Assembly: GCF_017377775.1 (NCBI RefSeq)
Contig: NZ_JAFVLN010000015.1
Location: forward strand, 1 to 64,000
DNA length: 64,000 nucleotides
Direction: 5' to 3'
DNA from: Streptomyces sp. VRA16 Mangrove soil
GTDB taxonomy: Bacteria > Actinomycetota > Actinomycetes > Streptomycetales > Streptomycetaceae
Under the pieces are notes generated by a model. It saw only the letters and a program-made list of their open reading frames with translations, ran no database searches and was not told where the DNA came from. The position numbers and the translations under genes are program-made. Positions 7,761 through 16,626 of this stretch are shown in pieces. Within the stretch, counting starts at the first letter, position 1; each line of letters starts with the position of its first letter.

Positions 7761-10700
7761 ATGCCCCACAGACCCCGAGCCCCCTATGCCCTGCTCGCCG
7801 CGGCAGCACTCGGCGCCGCGCTCCTCCCGGCGGGCCACGCGGCGGCAGCCGATGCCGCCCCACTGGTCCTCACCTCGGGACCGCTCTCGGTGACCGTCGC
7901 CGACGACTTCCCCCGCGTGCTCGCCTACGAGAACCGGGCGGACGGCGCCCGGATCCTCGGCAGCACCCGCCCCGTCACCGAGATCACCCTCAACGGCAAG
8001 CCCTACGCCACCCGCCTCAAGGCCGCGCCTGAGCTCACCGGGTCCACGGCCGCGTACACGCTCACCTTCCCCGACCTGCCCGGCGTGGAGATCGACGCGA
8101 CGCTCGGTGTCGCCGGGCGGACCACGACCTTCAAGGTCACCGCCGTCCGCGACACGGAGGCCTTCCGGGTCGGGACCCTCGACATCCCCGGCCACGACCT
8201 CGTCTCGGTCGGCAGCGAGGACGGCGGCGCCGAGACCGCCTTCACCAAACTCGACCCGGACTCCACCCGCACCGCCGACGTCTTCGGCAAGGTCACCACC
8301 GACACCCCGGCGGAGACGTCCGCGACCGGCGCCTCCTACGCCATCGTCAACACGGGCCGGCTGGCCGCGGCCGTCGAGTCCAACTCCATGTACGACAAGC
8401 CGAGCGGGGCGACCAACGGCGACGACGCCCGGTTCTGGCACCAGGCCCGCAAGGACGCCGACGGCGGCACCCGCGTCGGGGTCTGGTCCGGGCAGTGGAC
8501 CTACCGCGGCGCCGGATCGCCGACGCACGCGACCGGAAACGACCTGCCCTGGGCCAAGGTCGTCGTCACGCCCGACGCCAACGCCGACGGCACCGTCGAC
8601 TGGCAGGACGGCGCCGTCGCCTTCCGGTCCATCGCCGTCAAGGCGAAGGGCAGCGACGCGACCCCCGACCGGGTCATCACCCACATCCCGTTCAACTTCG
8701 CGAGCCAGGCCACCCACCCGTTCCTGCGCACCCTCGACGACGTCAAACGGATCGGCCTCGCCACCGACGACCTGGGCCAGTTCGCGCTGCTCAAGGGCTA
8801 CCAGTCCGAGGGCCACGACTCGGCCCACCCCGACTACGGCGGCAACTACAACACCCGCGCCGGCGGCCTCAAGGACCTCAACAAGCTGCTCGCGGCCGGC
8901 AAGAAGTACGGTGCCGAGTTCGGCGTCCACGTCAACGCCACCGAGGCGTACCCCGTCGCCCGGCACTTCAGCGACGACCTGATCGACCCCACGTCACCCG
9001 GCTGGAACTGGCTCGACCAGAGCTACTACATCGACCAGCGCCGCGACATCGCCAGCGGCGACCTCGCCGCCCGCTTCAAGCAGCTGCGCGACGAGACGGG
9101 CAAGAACCTCACCACGGTCTACGTCGACGTCTACTACACGCACGGCTGGATCGCCGAGCAGACCGCCAAGGCCATCAACGGCCAGGGCTGGAACCTGGCC
9201 ACCGAGTGGGCCGACAAGTTCGAGCGGCAGTCCCTGTGGTCCCACTGGGCCAACGACCTCGACTACGGCGGCGCCACGAACAAGGGCCTCAACTCGAAGA
9301 TCATCCGGTTCATCCGCAACAGCGAGAAGGACGTCTGGAACGCCGACCCCGTCCTCGGCCAGTCGGCCCTCGTCGACTTCGAGGGCTGGACCGGCGAGAA
9401 CGACTGGAACGCCTTCTACACCAACATCTGGCAGCGCGACCTGCCCGCCAAGTACCTCCAGCACCAGAAGATCACCCGCTGGAACGGCAACGACATCACC
9501 TTCACCGGCGGCCTGCGCGTCACCGTCGAGGACGGCAGGCGCACCTTCTACGACCACGGCCGCAAGGTCCTCGACGGGGACAGCTATCTGCTGCCCTGGG
9601 ACCAGGGCAAGAAGCTCTACCACTACAACAAGGCCGGTGGGACGACGAGTTGGGCCGTGCCCGCGGGCGCGTACACGGTCTACAGGCTCACCGACAACGG
9701 CCGCGTGAAGACCGGCACCGCCCGCACCGACGCCGCCGGCAAGCTGACCCTGAAGGCCGAGGCCGGACAGCCGTACGTCCTCTACCCGGCCGGCGACACC
9801 CCGCGCGCCACCGACCCGCAGTGGGGCGAGGGCACCGGCGTGCACGACCCCGGCTTCAACGACGCCCGCCTGACCGCCTGGGACAAGACCGGCACCGTCG
9901 CTCGCGACACCGACGGCAACGGCCGCAACGCCGCCCGCCTCACGGGGAGCAGCGAGGCGTCGATCGCGCAGCGCCTCACGGGGCTCGACCCCGGCAAGCG
10001 GTACACCGCGTCCGCCTGGGTGGAGGTCGAGCCGGGGAAGTCCCGTCGTACGCGTCTCAGCGCGGCGGGCGCCACCACCACCCTCGACCGGTCCACGCTC
10101 CCCGACACCGTCGCGGCCAGCGACTGGCACGACACCCACATGCAGCGCGTCAAGGTGAACTTCACCGCGCCGGCCGACGGCGCCACGACCCTGCGCGTCG
10201 CCACCGCCGCCGACCCCGACGGCGCGAAGGTCCGCGTCGACGACGTACGTGTCGTGCGCAACGCGCCGACCACCAAGCCCGGCACGGTCGTCCACGAGGA
10301 CTTCGAGGACGTCGACCAGGGCTGGGGCCCGTTCGACAAGGGCGACGCGGGCGGCGTCACCGACCCGCGCACCCACATCGCGCAGAAGAACGCCCCGTAC
10401 ACCCAGGCGGGCTGGAACGGAAAGCTGATCGACGACGCCATCGGCGACGGCGCGCAGTCCCTGAAGTCGCACGAGGAGAACGACGGCGTCGTCTACCGCA
10501 CCTCCACCGCGAACGTCCCGCTGACGAACGGCCACACCTACAAGGTCGACTTCGCCTACCAGTCCAGCCACGCGGGCGCCTACCAGTGGATCAGCGGCTA
10601 CGACAGCGGTGACGACGCCGTGGAGACCGCCGCCGTACCCATCGGACAGCAGCGGACCACCGGCCGCTTCACCACCACCGTCACGGCGGGCTGCGGCGAC

Positions 10701-11582
10701 ACCTGGACCGGCCTGCGCAAGCTGCCCGGCGCCCCGGACGGCGCCGACTTCGTCCTCGACGACTTCACGGTGACCGACCTCGGCCCCGCGAAGGAACAGG
10801 CCGCCTGCGGCACGCTCGCCCTGAAGGCGGCAGAGACCCTGGAGCCCGGCAAGCCCAACAAGGTCGAGGCCACCTTCACCAACCACGAGCAGGACCCGGT
10901 GCAGGACGCCGCCGTCACCCTCGGTCTCCCGGACGGCTGGAAGGCGGACCCGGCGGGCCCCGTCACCCTCGACACCGTCGCCCCCGGCGCGAAGGCCACC
11001 GCCACCTTCCGGGTGACCCCGCCCGTGGACGCCAAGTACCAGCCCTACCAGCTGACTTCGAAGGCGACGTACACCGTCGGCGGCACGTCCCGCAGCCTCA
11101 CCGCGGGCACCACCGTCCGCACCCTCCCGCCGCCGCCCACCACGGACACGTACGCCAGCGACATGGACTGGGTCTTTGCCGAGAACGGCTGGGGCCCCGT
11201 CGAGAAGGACATGTCCAACGGCGACCAGGCCCAGGGCGACGGCGCCACCCTCACCCTCGGCGGCGTCACCTACGCCAAGGGCCTGGGCAGCCACGCGCCC
11301 GCCACCATCCGCTACTACCTCGGCGGGCAGTGCACGTCCTTCACGGCCGAGGTCGGCGTGGACGACGAACAGCCCACCCGCGGAAGTGTGCAATTCTCGG
11401 TGGCGGCCGACGGCACCGAGAAGGTGAAGTCCCCGGTCCTCAAGGCCACCGATCCGGCCTGGTCGCTGACGGCCGACGTGAGCGGCGCCACGTACGTCGA
11501 CCTGATCGTCGGGGACGGCGGCGACGGCAACGGGAACGACCACGCCGACTGGGGAGGTGCCCGCTTCCACTGCGGCGCATGA
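7761..11582 (+). CDS. Secreted GH101 endo-alpha-N-acetylgalactosaminidase
   Basis: Predicted to release the Gal-beta-1,3-GalNAc core disaccharide from O-glycosylated (mucin-type) proteins. The 1273-residue product has a Sec signal peptide (residues 1 to about 30, ending AAAADAAP), an N-terminal beta-sandwich, and the GH101 barrel (about 290-620). Candidate catalytic residues are Asp456 in VYVDVYYTHGW (nucleophile) and Glu482 in NLATEWADKFE (acid/base). Galactose-binding-like modules follow (about 690-1010), then a NEW3-type domain (about 1015-1100) and a C-terminal NPCBM domain (about 1125-1270). ATG 7761 follows AAAGGG. It stands alone, flanked by terminator-like hairpins. Confidence 0.9.
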   Translation: MPHRPRAPYALLAAAALGAALLPAGHAAAADAAPLVLTSGPLSVTVADDFPRVLAYENRADGARILGSTRPVTEITLNGKPYATRLKAAPELTGSTAAYTLTFPDLPGVEIDATLGVAGRTTTFKVTAVRDTEAFRVGTLDIPGHDLVSVGSEDGGAETAFTKLDPDSTRTADVFGKVTTDTPAETSATGASYAIVNTGRLAAAVESNSMYDKPSGATNGDDARFWHQARKDADGGTRVGVWSGQWTYRGAGSPTHATGNDLPWAKVVVTPDANADGTVDWQDGAVAFRSIAVKAKGSDATPDRVITHIPFNFASQATHPFLRTLDDVKRIGLATDDLGQFALLKGYQSEGHDSAHPDYGGNYNTRAGGLKDLNKLLAAGKKYGAEFGVHVNATEAYPVARHFSDDLIDPTSPGWNWLDQSYYIDQRRDIASGDLAARFKQLRDETGKNLTTVYVDVYYTHGWIAEQTAKAINGQGWNLATEWADKFERQSLWSHWANDLDYGGATNKGLNSKIIRFIRNSEKDVWNADPVLGQSALVDFEGWTGENDWNAFYTNIWQRDLPAKYLQHQKITRWNGNDITFTGGLRVTVEDGRRTFYDHGRKVLDGDSYLLPWDQGKKLYHYNKAGGTTSWAVPAGAYTVYRLTDNGRVKTGTARTDAAGKLTLKAEAGQPYVLYPAGDTPRATDPQWGEGTGVHDPGFNDARLTAWDKTGTVARDTDGNGRNAARLTGSSEASIAQRLTGLDPGKRYTASAWVEVEPGKSRRTRLSAAGATTTLDRSTLPDTVAASDWHDTHMQRVKVNFTAPADGATTLRVATAADPDGAKVRVDDVRVVRNAPTTKPGTVVHEDFEDVDQGWGPFDKGDAGGVTDPRTHIAQKNAPYTQAGWNGKLIDDAIGDGAQSLKSHEENDGVVYRTSTANVPLTNGHTYKVDFAYQSSHAGAYQWISGYDSGDDAVETAAVPIGQQRTTGRFTTTVTAGCGDTWTGLRKLPGAPDGADFVLDDFTVTDLGPAKEQAACGTLALKAAETLEPGKPNKVEATFTNHEQDPVQDAAVTLGLPDGWKADPAGPVTLDTVAPGAKATATFRVTPPVDAKYQPYQLTSKATYTVGGTSRSLTAGTTVRTLPPPPTTDTYASDMDWVFAENGWGPVEKDMSNGDQAQGDGATLTLGGVTYAKGLGSHAPATIRYYLGGQCTSFTAEVGVDDEQPTRGSVQFSVAADGTEKVKSPVLKATDPAWSLTADVSGATYVDLIVGDGGDGNGNDHADWGGARFHCGA

Positions 11583-11693
11583 CCCGGTGTGACGGGTCCC
11601 TCACCCGCCGCCTTTGTGTGACCCCCACAATCCGATGGGGCCCTGAGCAGTGACTTCAGCTGCATGCCGGTGAGGTTCTGTTCAGGGCTACCA

Positions 11694-11737
11694 GGAAAAC
11701 GGGCCGGAGACTGTACGGAGTCGACGGCCCGTTTTCC
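11694..11737. terminator. Stem-loop between GH101 gene and accB
   Basis: A perfect 12-bp inverted repeat (GGAAAACGGGCC / GGCCCGTTTTCC) with a 20-nt loop lies 26 bp upstream of accB. It most likely terminates the GH101 transcript. Because it is so close to the accB start, it could also lie in the accB leader. Confidence 0.6.
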
Positions 11738-11762
11738 TTGGTCGGCTTCGTAAGGTCACTAC

Positions 11763-13358
11763 ATGACCGTTTTGGACGACACCGCCTCGAACCCCGGGGA
11801 CGAGCCCACCGACGCCCGTGGACGCACGGCCGAGCTGCACGCGATCCGTGCGCAGGCGCTGGCCGGCCCCAGCGACAAGGCGACCGAGGCCCAGCACAAG
11901 AAGGGCAAGCTGACGGCGCGCGAGCGCATCGAGCTGCTCCTCGACGAGGGGTCGTTCAACGAGGTCGAGCAGTTGCGCCGGCACCGCGCGGTCGGCTTCG
12001 GCCTGGAGGCCAAGAAGCCGTACACCGACGGTGTCATCACCGGCTGGGGCACGGTCGAGGGCCGCACGGTCTTCGTCTACGCGCACGACTTCCGGATCTT
12101 CGGCGGCGCGCTGGGCGAGGCCCACGCCACGAAGATCCACAAGATCATGGACATGGCCATCGCGGCCGGTGCCCCGCTGGTCTCCCTGAACGACGGCGCG
12201 GGCGCCCGTATCCAGGAGGGCGTCTCGGCGCTCGCCGGGTACGGCGGCATCTTCCAGCGGAACACGAAGGCCTCGGGTGTCATCCCGCAGATCTCCGTGA
12301 TGCTCGGCCCGTGCGCGGGCGGCGCGGCCTACTCGCCGGCCCTGACGGACTTCGTCTTCATGGTCCGCGAGACGTCGCAGATGTTCATCACGGGCCCGGA
12401 CGTGGTCAAGGCGGTCACCGGCGAGGAGATCACCCAGAACGGTCTGGGCGGCGCCGACGTCCACGCCGAGACGAGCGGTGTCTGCCACTTCGCCTACGAC
12501 GACGAAGAGACCTGCATCGCCGAGGTCCGCTACCTGATCTCGCTGCTCCCGCAGAACAACCGGGAGAACCCGCCCACGGTCGAGTCGGACGACCCGGCGG
12601 ACCGCCGCAGCGACGTCCTCCTGGACCTGGTCCCGGCCGACGGCAACCGCCCCTACGACATGACGAAGGTCATCGAGGAGCTCGTCGACGACGGCGACTA
12701 CCTGGAGGTCCACGAGCGCTGGGCGCGCAACATCATCTGCGCCCTGGCCCGTCTCGACGGCCAGGTCGTCGGCATCGTGGCCAACCAGCCGCAGTCCCTC
12801 GCGGGTGTCCTGGACATCGAGGCATCCGAAAAAGCTGCCCGCTTCGTCCAGATGTGCGACGCTTTCAATATCCCCATCGTGACCCTTCTCGACGTCCCGG
12901 GCTTCCTCCCCGGCGTCGACCAGGAGCACGGCGGGATCATCCGACACGGCGCCAAGCTGCTGTACGCGTACTGCAACGCCACCGTGCCGCGGATCTCGCT
13001 CATCCTGCGCAAGGCGTACGGAGGTGCCTACATCGTCATGGACTCCCAGTCCATCGGTGCGGACCTCACCTACGCCTGGCCGACCAACGAGATCGCGGTC
13101 ATGGGCGCGGAGGGCGCGGCCAACGTGATCTTCCGCCGGCAGATCGCCGAGGCCGAGGACCCGGAGGCCACGCGCCAGAAGATGGTCAAGGAGTACAAGG
13201 CCGAGCTGATGCACCCCTACTACGCGGCCGAGCGCGGCCTCGTCGACGACGTGATCGACCCGTCCGGGACCCGCGAGGTGCTCATCCGTTCCCTGGCGAT
13301 GCTGCGCACCAAGCACGCCGACCTGCCGTCCCGCAAGCACGGCAACCCGCCGCAGTAG
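11763..13358 (+). CDS. accB: Acyl-CoA carboxylase beta subunit (carboxyltransferase)
   Basis: Transfers CO2 from carboxybiotin to acetyl- or propionyl-CoA, making malonyl- or methylmalonyl-CoA for fatty acids and polyketides. The 531 residues cover both crotonase-fold halves: the N-domain with FGGALGEAHATKI and GGARIQEGV-like NDGAGARIQEGV, and the C-domain with DVPGFLPGVDQEHGGIIRHGAKLLYAY and KAYGGAYIVM. The N-terminal region (LEAKKPYTDGVITGWGTVEGRTVFVYAHDF) resembles S. coelicolor AccB more than PccB, as recalled; neighbouring gene order agrees. It is followed after 27 bp by the epsilon subunit. The biotinylated alpha subunit is not in the window. Confidence 0.93.
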   Translation: MTVLDDTASNPGDEPTDARGRTAELHAIRAQALAGPSDKATEAQHKKGKLTARERIELLLDEGSFNEVEQLRRHRAVGFGLEAKKPYTDGVITGWGTVEGRTVFVYAHDFRIFGGALGEAHATKIHKIMDMAIAAGAPLVSLNDGAGARIQEGVSALAGYGGIFQRNTKASGVIPQISVMLGPCAGGAAYSPALTDFVFMVRETSQMFITGPDVVKAVTGEEITQNGLGGADVHAETSGVCHFAYDDEETCIAEVRYLISLLPQNNRENPPTVESDDPADRRSDVLLDLVPADGNRPYDMTKVIEELVDDGDYLEVHERWARNIICALARLDGQVVGIVANQPQSLAGVLDIEASEKAARFVQMCDAFNIPIVTLLDVPGFLPGVDQEHGGIIRHGAKLLYAYCNATVPRISLILRKAYGGAYIVMDSQSIGADLTYAWPTNEIAVMGAEGAANVIFRRQIAEAEDPEATRQKMVKEYKAELMHPYYAAERGLVDDVIDPSGTREVLIRSLAMLRTKHADLPSRKHGNPPQ

Positions 13359-13385
13359 CGGCACCTACTCGTAGGAGACCTGCCC

Positions 13386-13580
13386 ATGCCTTCCCTGCCT
13401 GACATCCGAGTCGAGAAGGGCAACGCCGAGCCGGAAGAGGTCGCGGCGATCACCGCCCTCCTGATGGCCCGCGCCGCGGCCCAGCCCGCCGTGGCCCCGT
13501 CCGCCCCGCAGTCCCGCGCGGGCTGGCGCCGCCTGGAGCGCCAGTACGGGTTCCGCGCCCCGCACTCCTGGCAGGGCTAG
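13386..13580 (+). CDS. accE: Acyl-CoA carboxylase epsilon subunit
   Basis: A small (64-residue) actinobacterial subunit that binds the AccB hexamer and raises activity of the carboxylase complex. The N-terminal part (IRVEKGNAEPEEVAAITALLMARAAAQ, about residues 7-33) is the typical helical epsilon motif. A Pro/Ala linker follows, then a Trp/Arg-rich tail (GWRRLERQYGFRAPHSWQG). It is in an operon with accB, with GTAGGAGA upstream of the ATG. It ends just before a strong hairpin. Confidence 0.93.
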   Translation: MPSLPDIRVEKGNAEPEEVAAITALLMARAAAQPAVAPSAPQSRAGWRRLERQYGFRAPHSWQG

Positions 13581-13605
13581 GCCCCGCCGCACACATCACG
13601 GATAT

Positions 13606-13640
13606 GGGTGAGCCCCGACCGGACCGGTCGGGGCTCACCC
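13606..13640. terminator. Terminator of accB-accE operon
   Basis: Two perfectly complementary 17-nt arms (13606-13622 and 13624-13640, GGGTGAGCCCCGACCGG) around one base; a few central pairs must open. No T-tract follows. It lies between the convergent accE and DUF397 genes, so it may act in both directions. Confidence 0.8.
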
Positions 13641-13677
13641 CTGTATGCGATGACCCGGGTGCGTGCCGGGGCACGGC

Positions 13678-13935
13678 TCAGTCGAACTCGCCGTGCCGCG
13701 CCCCGAGCTTGAACGACTCCCATTCATGGGCGGTGAAGCGCAGGACGAGCCCTCGCGGGTCCTGCGGGTTGCGGATGGCCACGGCCCCGTCGCCCAGCGC
13801 GGCGACCTCCACGCGGCCGTGTGCGGGGCCGCCCGGGGCGCTCAGCCATTGGACCTCGGAGAGGTCGAGTGCGTAGAGCCGCTGTTTCTCGCGCTTGAAT
13901 CCGGCTGACATGCTGTCGATGGACGGCGCGTTCAT
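13678..13935 (-). CDS. DUF397 domain protein
   Basis: An 85-residue protein of the DUF397 family, a streptomycete family found beside XRE regulators of the WhiJ type. Characteristic features are the central LGDGAVAIRNPQDP region and the C-terminal RFTAHEWESFKLGARHGEFD. The chosen start is ATG 13935, with GGAG upstream; it overlaps the stop of the preceding DUF397 gene (ATGA), so the pair is coupled. A longer frame to 13980 has no ribosome-binding site. Probable role: small modulator of the adjacent XRE regulator, by analogy to whiJ loci. Confidence 0.85.
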   Translation of the reverse strand: MNAPSIDSMSAGFKREKQRLYALDLSEVQWLSAPGGPAHGRVEVAALGDGAVAIRNPQDPRGLVLRFTAHEWESFKLGARHGEFD

Positions 13936-14162
13936 AGCGGCAGAACTCCAGAGTTGACGCCTGAAACAAATGCCAGCCAAGCCGGGGATTCGAAGACGAG
14001 TGCCCCGTTCTCTCTGTATTCCGTGTCACGGATCGCTCGTCGGCTCGCGGAAAGCTCGGCGTGTTCGATACATCCGTTGGACGCACCGCTGAAGGAACTC
14101 TTGTGCCAGGCCGCAGACCTGATTTCCAGGGGTGTGGCGGTGGTCGCGGTAGTGGGGGGCAT
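13932..14162 (-). CDS. DUF397 domain protein (second copy)
   Basis: A 76-residue DUF397 protein with the family N-terminal motif WHKSSFSGASNGCIEHAE and the C-terminal FESPAWLAFVSGV. Its ATG at 14162 overlaps the TAA of the upstream XRE gene by one base, and its stop overlaps the next DUF397 gene by 4 bp. XRE-DUF397-DUF397 thus read as one translationally coupled operon. The two DUF397 proteins are clearly diverged from each other. Confidence 0.87.
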   Translation of the reverse strand: MPPTTATTATPLEIRSAAWHKSSFSGASNGCIEHAELSASRRAIRDTEYRENGALVFESPAWLAFVSGVNSGVLPL

Positions 14163-15061
14163 TACGACCCGCTTTCTTGCTTGATTCGTTCACTGATGTA
14201 CCGGCGGGACTGGGCCGGCGAGAGCGCCGCGGCCGTCAGTTCGTCCCAGGCCTGTGCGTAGATCTCCACGTCGGGACGCTGCTCAAGGATCGTTCCGCCG
14301 GTCATGTGCTCCAGCCAGGCCACCTGTGCCGTGGGTTCGCCGCGCAAGGTGAACAGCGTGTAGGGAGCGTACTGCGCGAGCGGCAGGGTGATGTCCAGGG
14401 GCAGGACCTGAATGGTGACATTGGGCAACTCACCTGTTTCCATCAGATGTTCAAACTGCTGACGGATCAAGGCCCGCGGTCCGGGTATCCGGTGCAACGC
14501 GGGGGCGTCTATGACCACTCTCAGACGGAATTCAGCCGTTCCGCTGAGCAGATCCTTGCGCCTCATTCGAGTGTTCACAAGAGGCTCGACGCGATCCGCT
14601 TCAGCCCCTGTCATGAATATCTCGCGCATGTATGCCTCGGTCTGTAGCAGCCCCGGCAGTACCGACGGTTCGAATGCCCGGACCAGCGAGGAATCGGCCT
14701 CCAGCGTGAGGTAGTCGCGCAAGTCGCCGCTGAGCAGGGGGCCTTGGCCCGACCACCAGTCCACCTTGTGGATGTCCCGCGCCAACCGCTTGAGGTTCGT
14801 GCGCTGTTGGTCGTCCGTGACCCCGTACAGGTTCAGCAGCGTCGTCAGATCGAGCTGACGGATGCCCCTCTTTCCCGTCTCGATCTGACTGATCTTGGGT
14901 TGCCCGCATTCGAGCGCCAACGCCGCGTCGTTCACCTTGAGTCCGGCATCGGTACGCAGTCGCCGCAGCTCCGCACCGAGGCGTCGGCTACGTATCGTCG
15001 GCATCTCGCTCTGAGGCATGGCCACATGATGTCCCGCCCCTTCAGGCCACACAACTGTCAT
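14162..15061 (-). CDS. XRE family regulator with DUF5753 (WhiJ-like)
   Basis: A 299-residue regulator. A helix-turn-helix occupies about residues 25-80 (LGAELRRLRTDAGLKVNDAALALECGQPKISQIETGKRGI). A DUF5753 effector domain follows (about 105-285, VRAFEPSVLPGLLQTEAYMREI). This is the layout of WhiJ-like developmental regulators and 'Scr1 family antitoxin-like' proteins. The ATG at 15061 has GGGGAGGGA about 8 nt upstream; the internal ATG at 15019 has none. It is divergent from a HATPase gene and followed by two DUF397 genes. A role in sporulation or antibiotic control is inferred from the family only. Confidence 0.9.
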   Translation of the reverse strand: MTVVWPEGAGHHVAMPQSEMPTIRSRRLGAELRRLRTDAGLKVNDAALALECGQPKISQIETGKRGIRQLDLTTLLNLYGVTDDQQRTNLKRLARDIHKVDWWSGQGPLLSGDLRDYLTLEADSSLVRAFEPSVLPGLLQTEAYMREIFMTGAEADRVEPLVNTRMRRKDLLSGTAEFRLRVVIDAPALHRIPGPRALIRQQFEHLMETGELPNVTIQVLPLDITLPLAQYAPYTLFTLRGEPTAQVAWLEHMTGGTILEQRPDVEIYAQAWDELTAAALSPAQSRRYISERIKQESGS

Positions 15062-15192
15062 CGGACATCCCTCCCCGGGTGGCCGGTATCCGAACGTAAT
15101 ACTTGCCTATGGAATAGTTTCGCCGCCATGATGCTTGAGCAACGCCTCTTGTCCATAAGCGAGTTGACCGCAATAGGACCCCCGGAGGGGTA

Positions 15193-15639
15193 ATGCCGGA
15201 CCAGCCGACGGACGAGGCCGAGGGGATCGATGTTCTCGATCGGCCGTGTGAGATCCGTATGGAGTACAGCCCGCACCGCCTGGAGCAGATCCGCAGGATC
15301 GTGGGCGCCCGCCTGCGGTGTTGGGGACTGCACAAGCTGGTGTACGACACCTCGTTCGTGGCGACCGAGCTGTGCAGCAATGTGCGGCACTGCGCGGACA
15401 GCACCTTCGAGTTCGTCATCCGCCGCACGCTCGACGGTGTCCGTCTGGAGGTCGCGGACACCTCCCATGAGCTCGTGCCCATTCCCACCGAGCCGCCGGA
15501 CCTGTTCCAGCCCGGTGGGCGCGGCCTCTTCCTGGTCGCGGCCCAGGCCAGTGCGGTCGGCATGACGCCGACCGCCACCGGCAAGGTGGTGTGGGCCGAA
15601 ATCGCGCTCGGCGACGTCGACGCGGAGTCCGCGGGCTGA
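15193..15639 (+). CDS. ATP-binding protein, RsbW/SpoIIAB-like HATPase
   Basis: A 148-residue GHKL-fold protein resembling anti-sigma factor kinases. The N-box is VATELCSNVRHC (about residues 57-68) and the G-box is GGRGLFLVAAQ (about 116-126). The start ATG 15193 has GGAGG 5 nt upstream. It is divergent from the WhiJ-like operon (131-bp gap), an association seen repeatedly in Streptomyces. Whether it is an active kinase is uncertain because the DxGxG-type box is weak (VADTSHEL). Confidence 0.85.
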   Translation: MPDQPTDEAEGIDVLDRPCEIRMEYSPHRLEQIRRIVGARLRCWGLHKLVYDTSFVATELCSNVRHCADSTFEFVIRRTLDGVRLEVADTSHELVPIPTEPPDLFQPGGRGLFLVAAQASAVGMTPTATGKVVWAEIALGDVDAESAG

Positions 15640-15674
15640 AGAGCCCGCTGAACCGCGGAGCCCGCGAGGACAGG

Positions 15675-15721
15675 GCGTCGTTGTGGTCATCGCTCCTGGG
15701 GGCGGTGACCACAACGGCGTC
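15675..15721 (+). terminator. Stem-loop after the HATPase gene
   Basis: Imperfect inverted repeat of about 19 bp (15675-15693 against 15702-15721, sharing CGTTGTGGTCA with TGACCACAACG), located 36 bp after the HATPase stop. It is a probable factor-independent terminator without a T-tract. Confidence 0.7.
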
Positions 15722-16546
15722 CTTGTTCTGTTTCCGACCGTGTTCATCTGCATCCTCTGCGTGGTCGTACCGGGGCGTGCCGGAGCCGCACCGGCCGGCG
15801 GGGACGGGGCTCGCCCGTGGGGCCGGTCCGGTGTCGTCCGGGAACGCGTAGGTGGACGCGGCCCGCCCATGCCACCTGCGGTCGTCCGTGGTGCGGGACC
15901 GGGTGTGCGAGGGGCGCGTCCGCGCCGGGGACCTGGGCGCAGTTTCCGCGCGTGGCGCGGAAAGGAGGAGGGGTCCCGTGCGCCGGATGGGCTGCCGGGG
16001 GCTCCTGGGGAACGCCGCGACGTCGCGGGATGAGGGCGGCGTCGGGCAGGCGGGTGCGCGGGCGGGATCCTGGCCCGTCCGCGCGCGGTGCCGCCTAGCT
16101 GTGGGCGGGTTCGGTCACGGGGCGGAGGGGGCGGCCCATGCGCCGAGCCTCGGCCCTGTGGGGCTCCTGGAGGGCCGTGGGGATGCGTGCGTCCGGTCCG
16201 GATCTCAGGGCGTCGGTGCCCGAGTGGGACAAGCTCATCGGGATGGCTCCGCTTCCTGCTCGTCCCGTCCGGGGTTGGGCGGGACAGCATATGGTCCCGC
16301 TCCGTGACAGGTGAGCGCGAGGGGCAGCGAAAACATCACAGCGGCAGGTATGGGGATTCGGTCAGCGGATATCTGGGGCATCTCGCCCGAACCGAATCGA
16401 TAGCCAAGGATGTTACTGCGCGTATTCGCTGCTGTGGCGGGGTGGCGGACCGGTGCGGGCAGATGTCATATGCCGACCGGTAGCGCGCAGCTTGGCCGAG
16501 AGATGTGCCCGACTTGTGAAGACGCTTGACGTCCACGAAACGGAAA
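15722..16546. other. About 0.8 kb with no supported gene
   Basis: Several open frames cross this stretch, but none has a family-like composition, a ribosome-binding site or consistent codon bias. From about 16320 on, base composition is less GC-rich, and an 8-bp inverted pair GATTCGGT / ACCGAATC occurs near 16355-16398. It may be decayed coding DNA or regulatory sequence. Confidence 0.5.
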
Positions 16547-16574
16547 CGCCCCGCTGGTACACACCAGCGGGGCG
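16547..16574 (-). terminator. Terminator of conservon 1
   Basis: Perfect 12-bp arms (CGCCCCGCTGGT / ACCAGCGGGGCG) with a 4-nt loop. Read on the minus strand it is followed by TTTCCGTTTCG, so it resembles a canonical intrinsic terminator about 50 bp after the cvnD stop. Confidence 0.85.
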
Positions 16575-16626
16575 AAAATACCGGGAGAACGGCGATCCGG
16601 CCAGGGTCCGGGACGGAGGAGATTGC

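Noticed and set aside
15058..16290. 410-codon minus-strand open frame
   Set aside because: Covers the HATPase gene antisense and is Pro/Arg/Gly noise without motifs.
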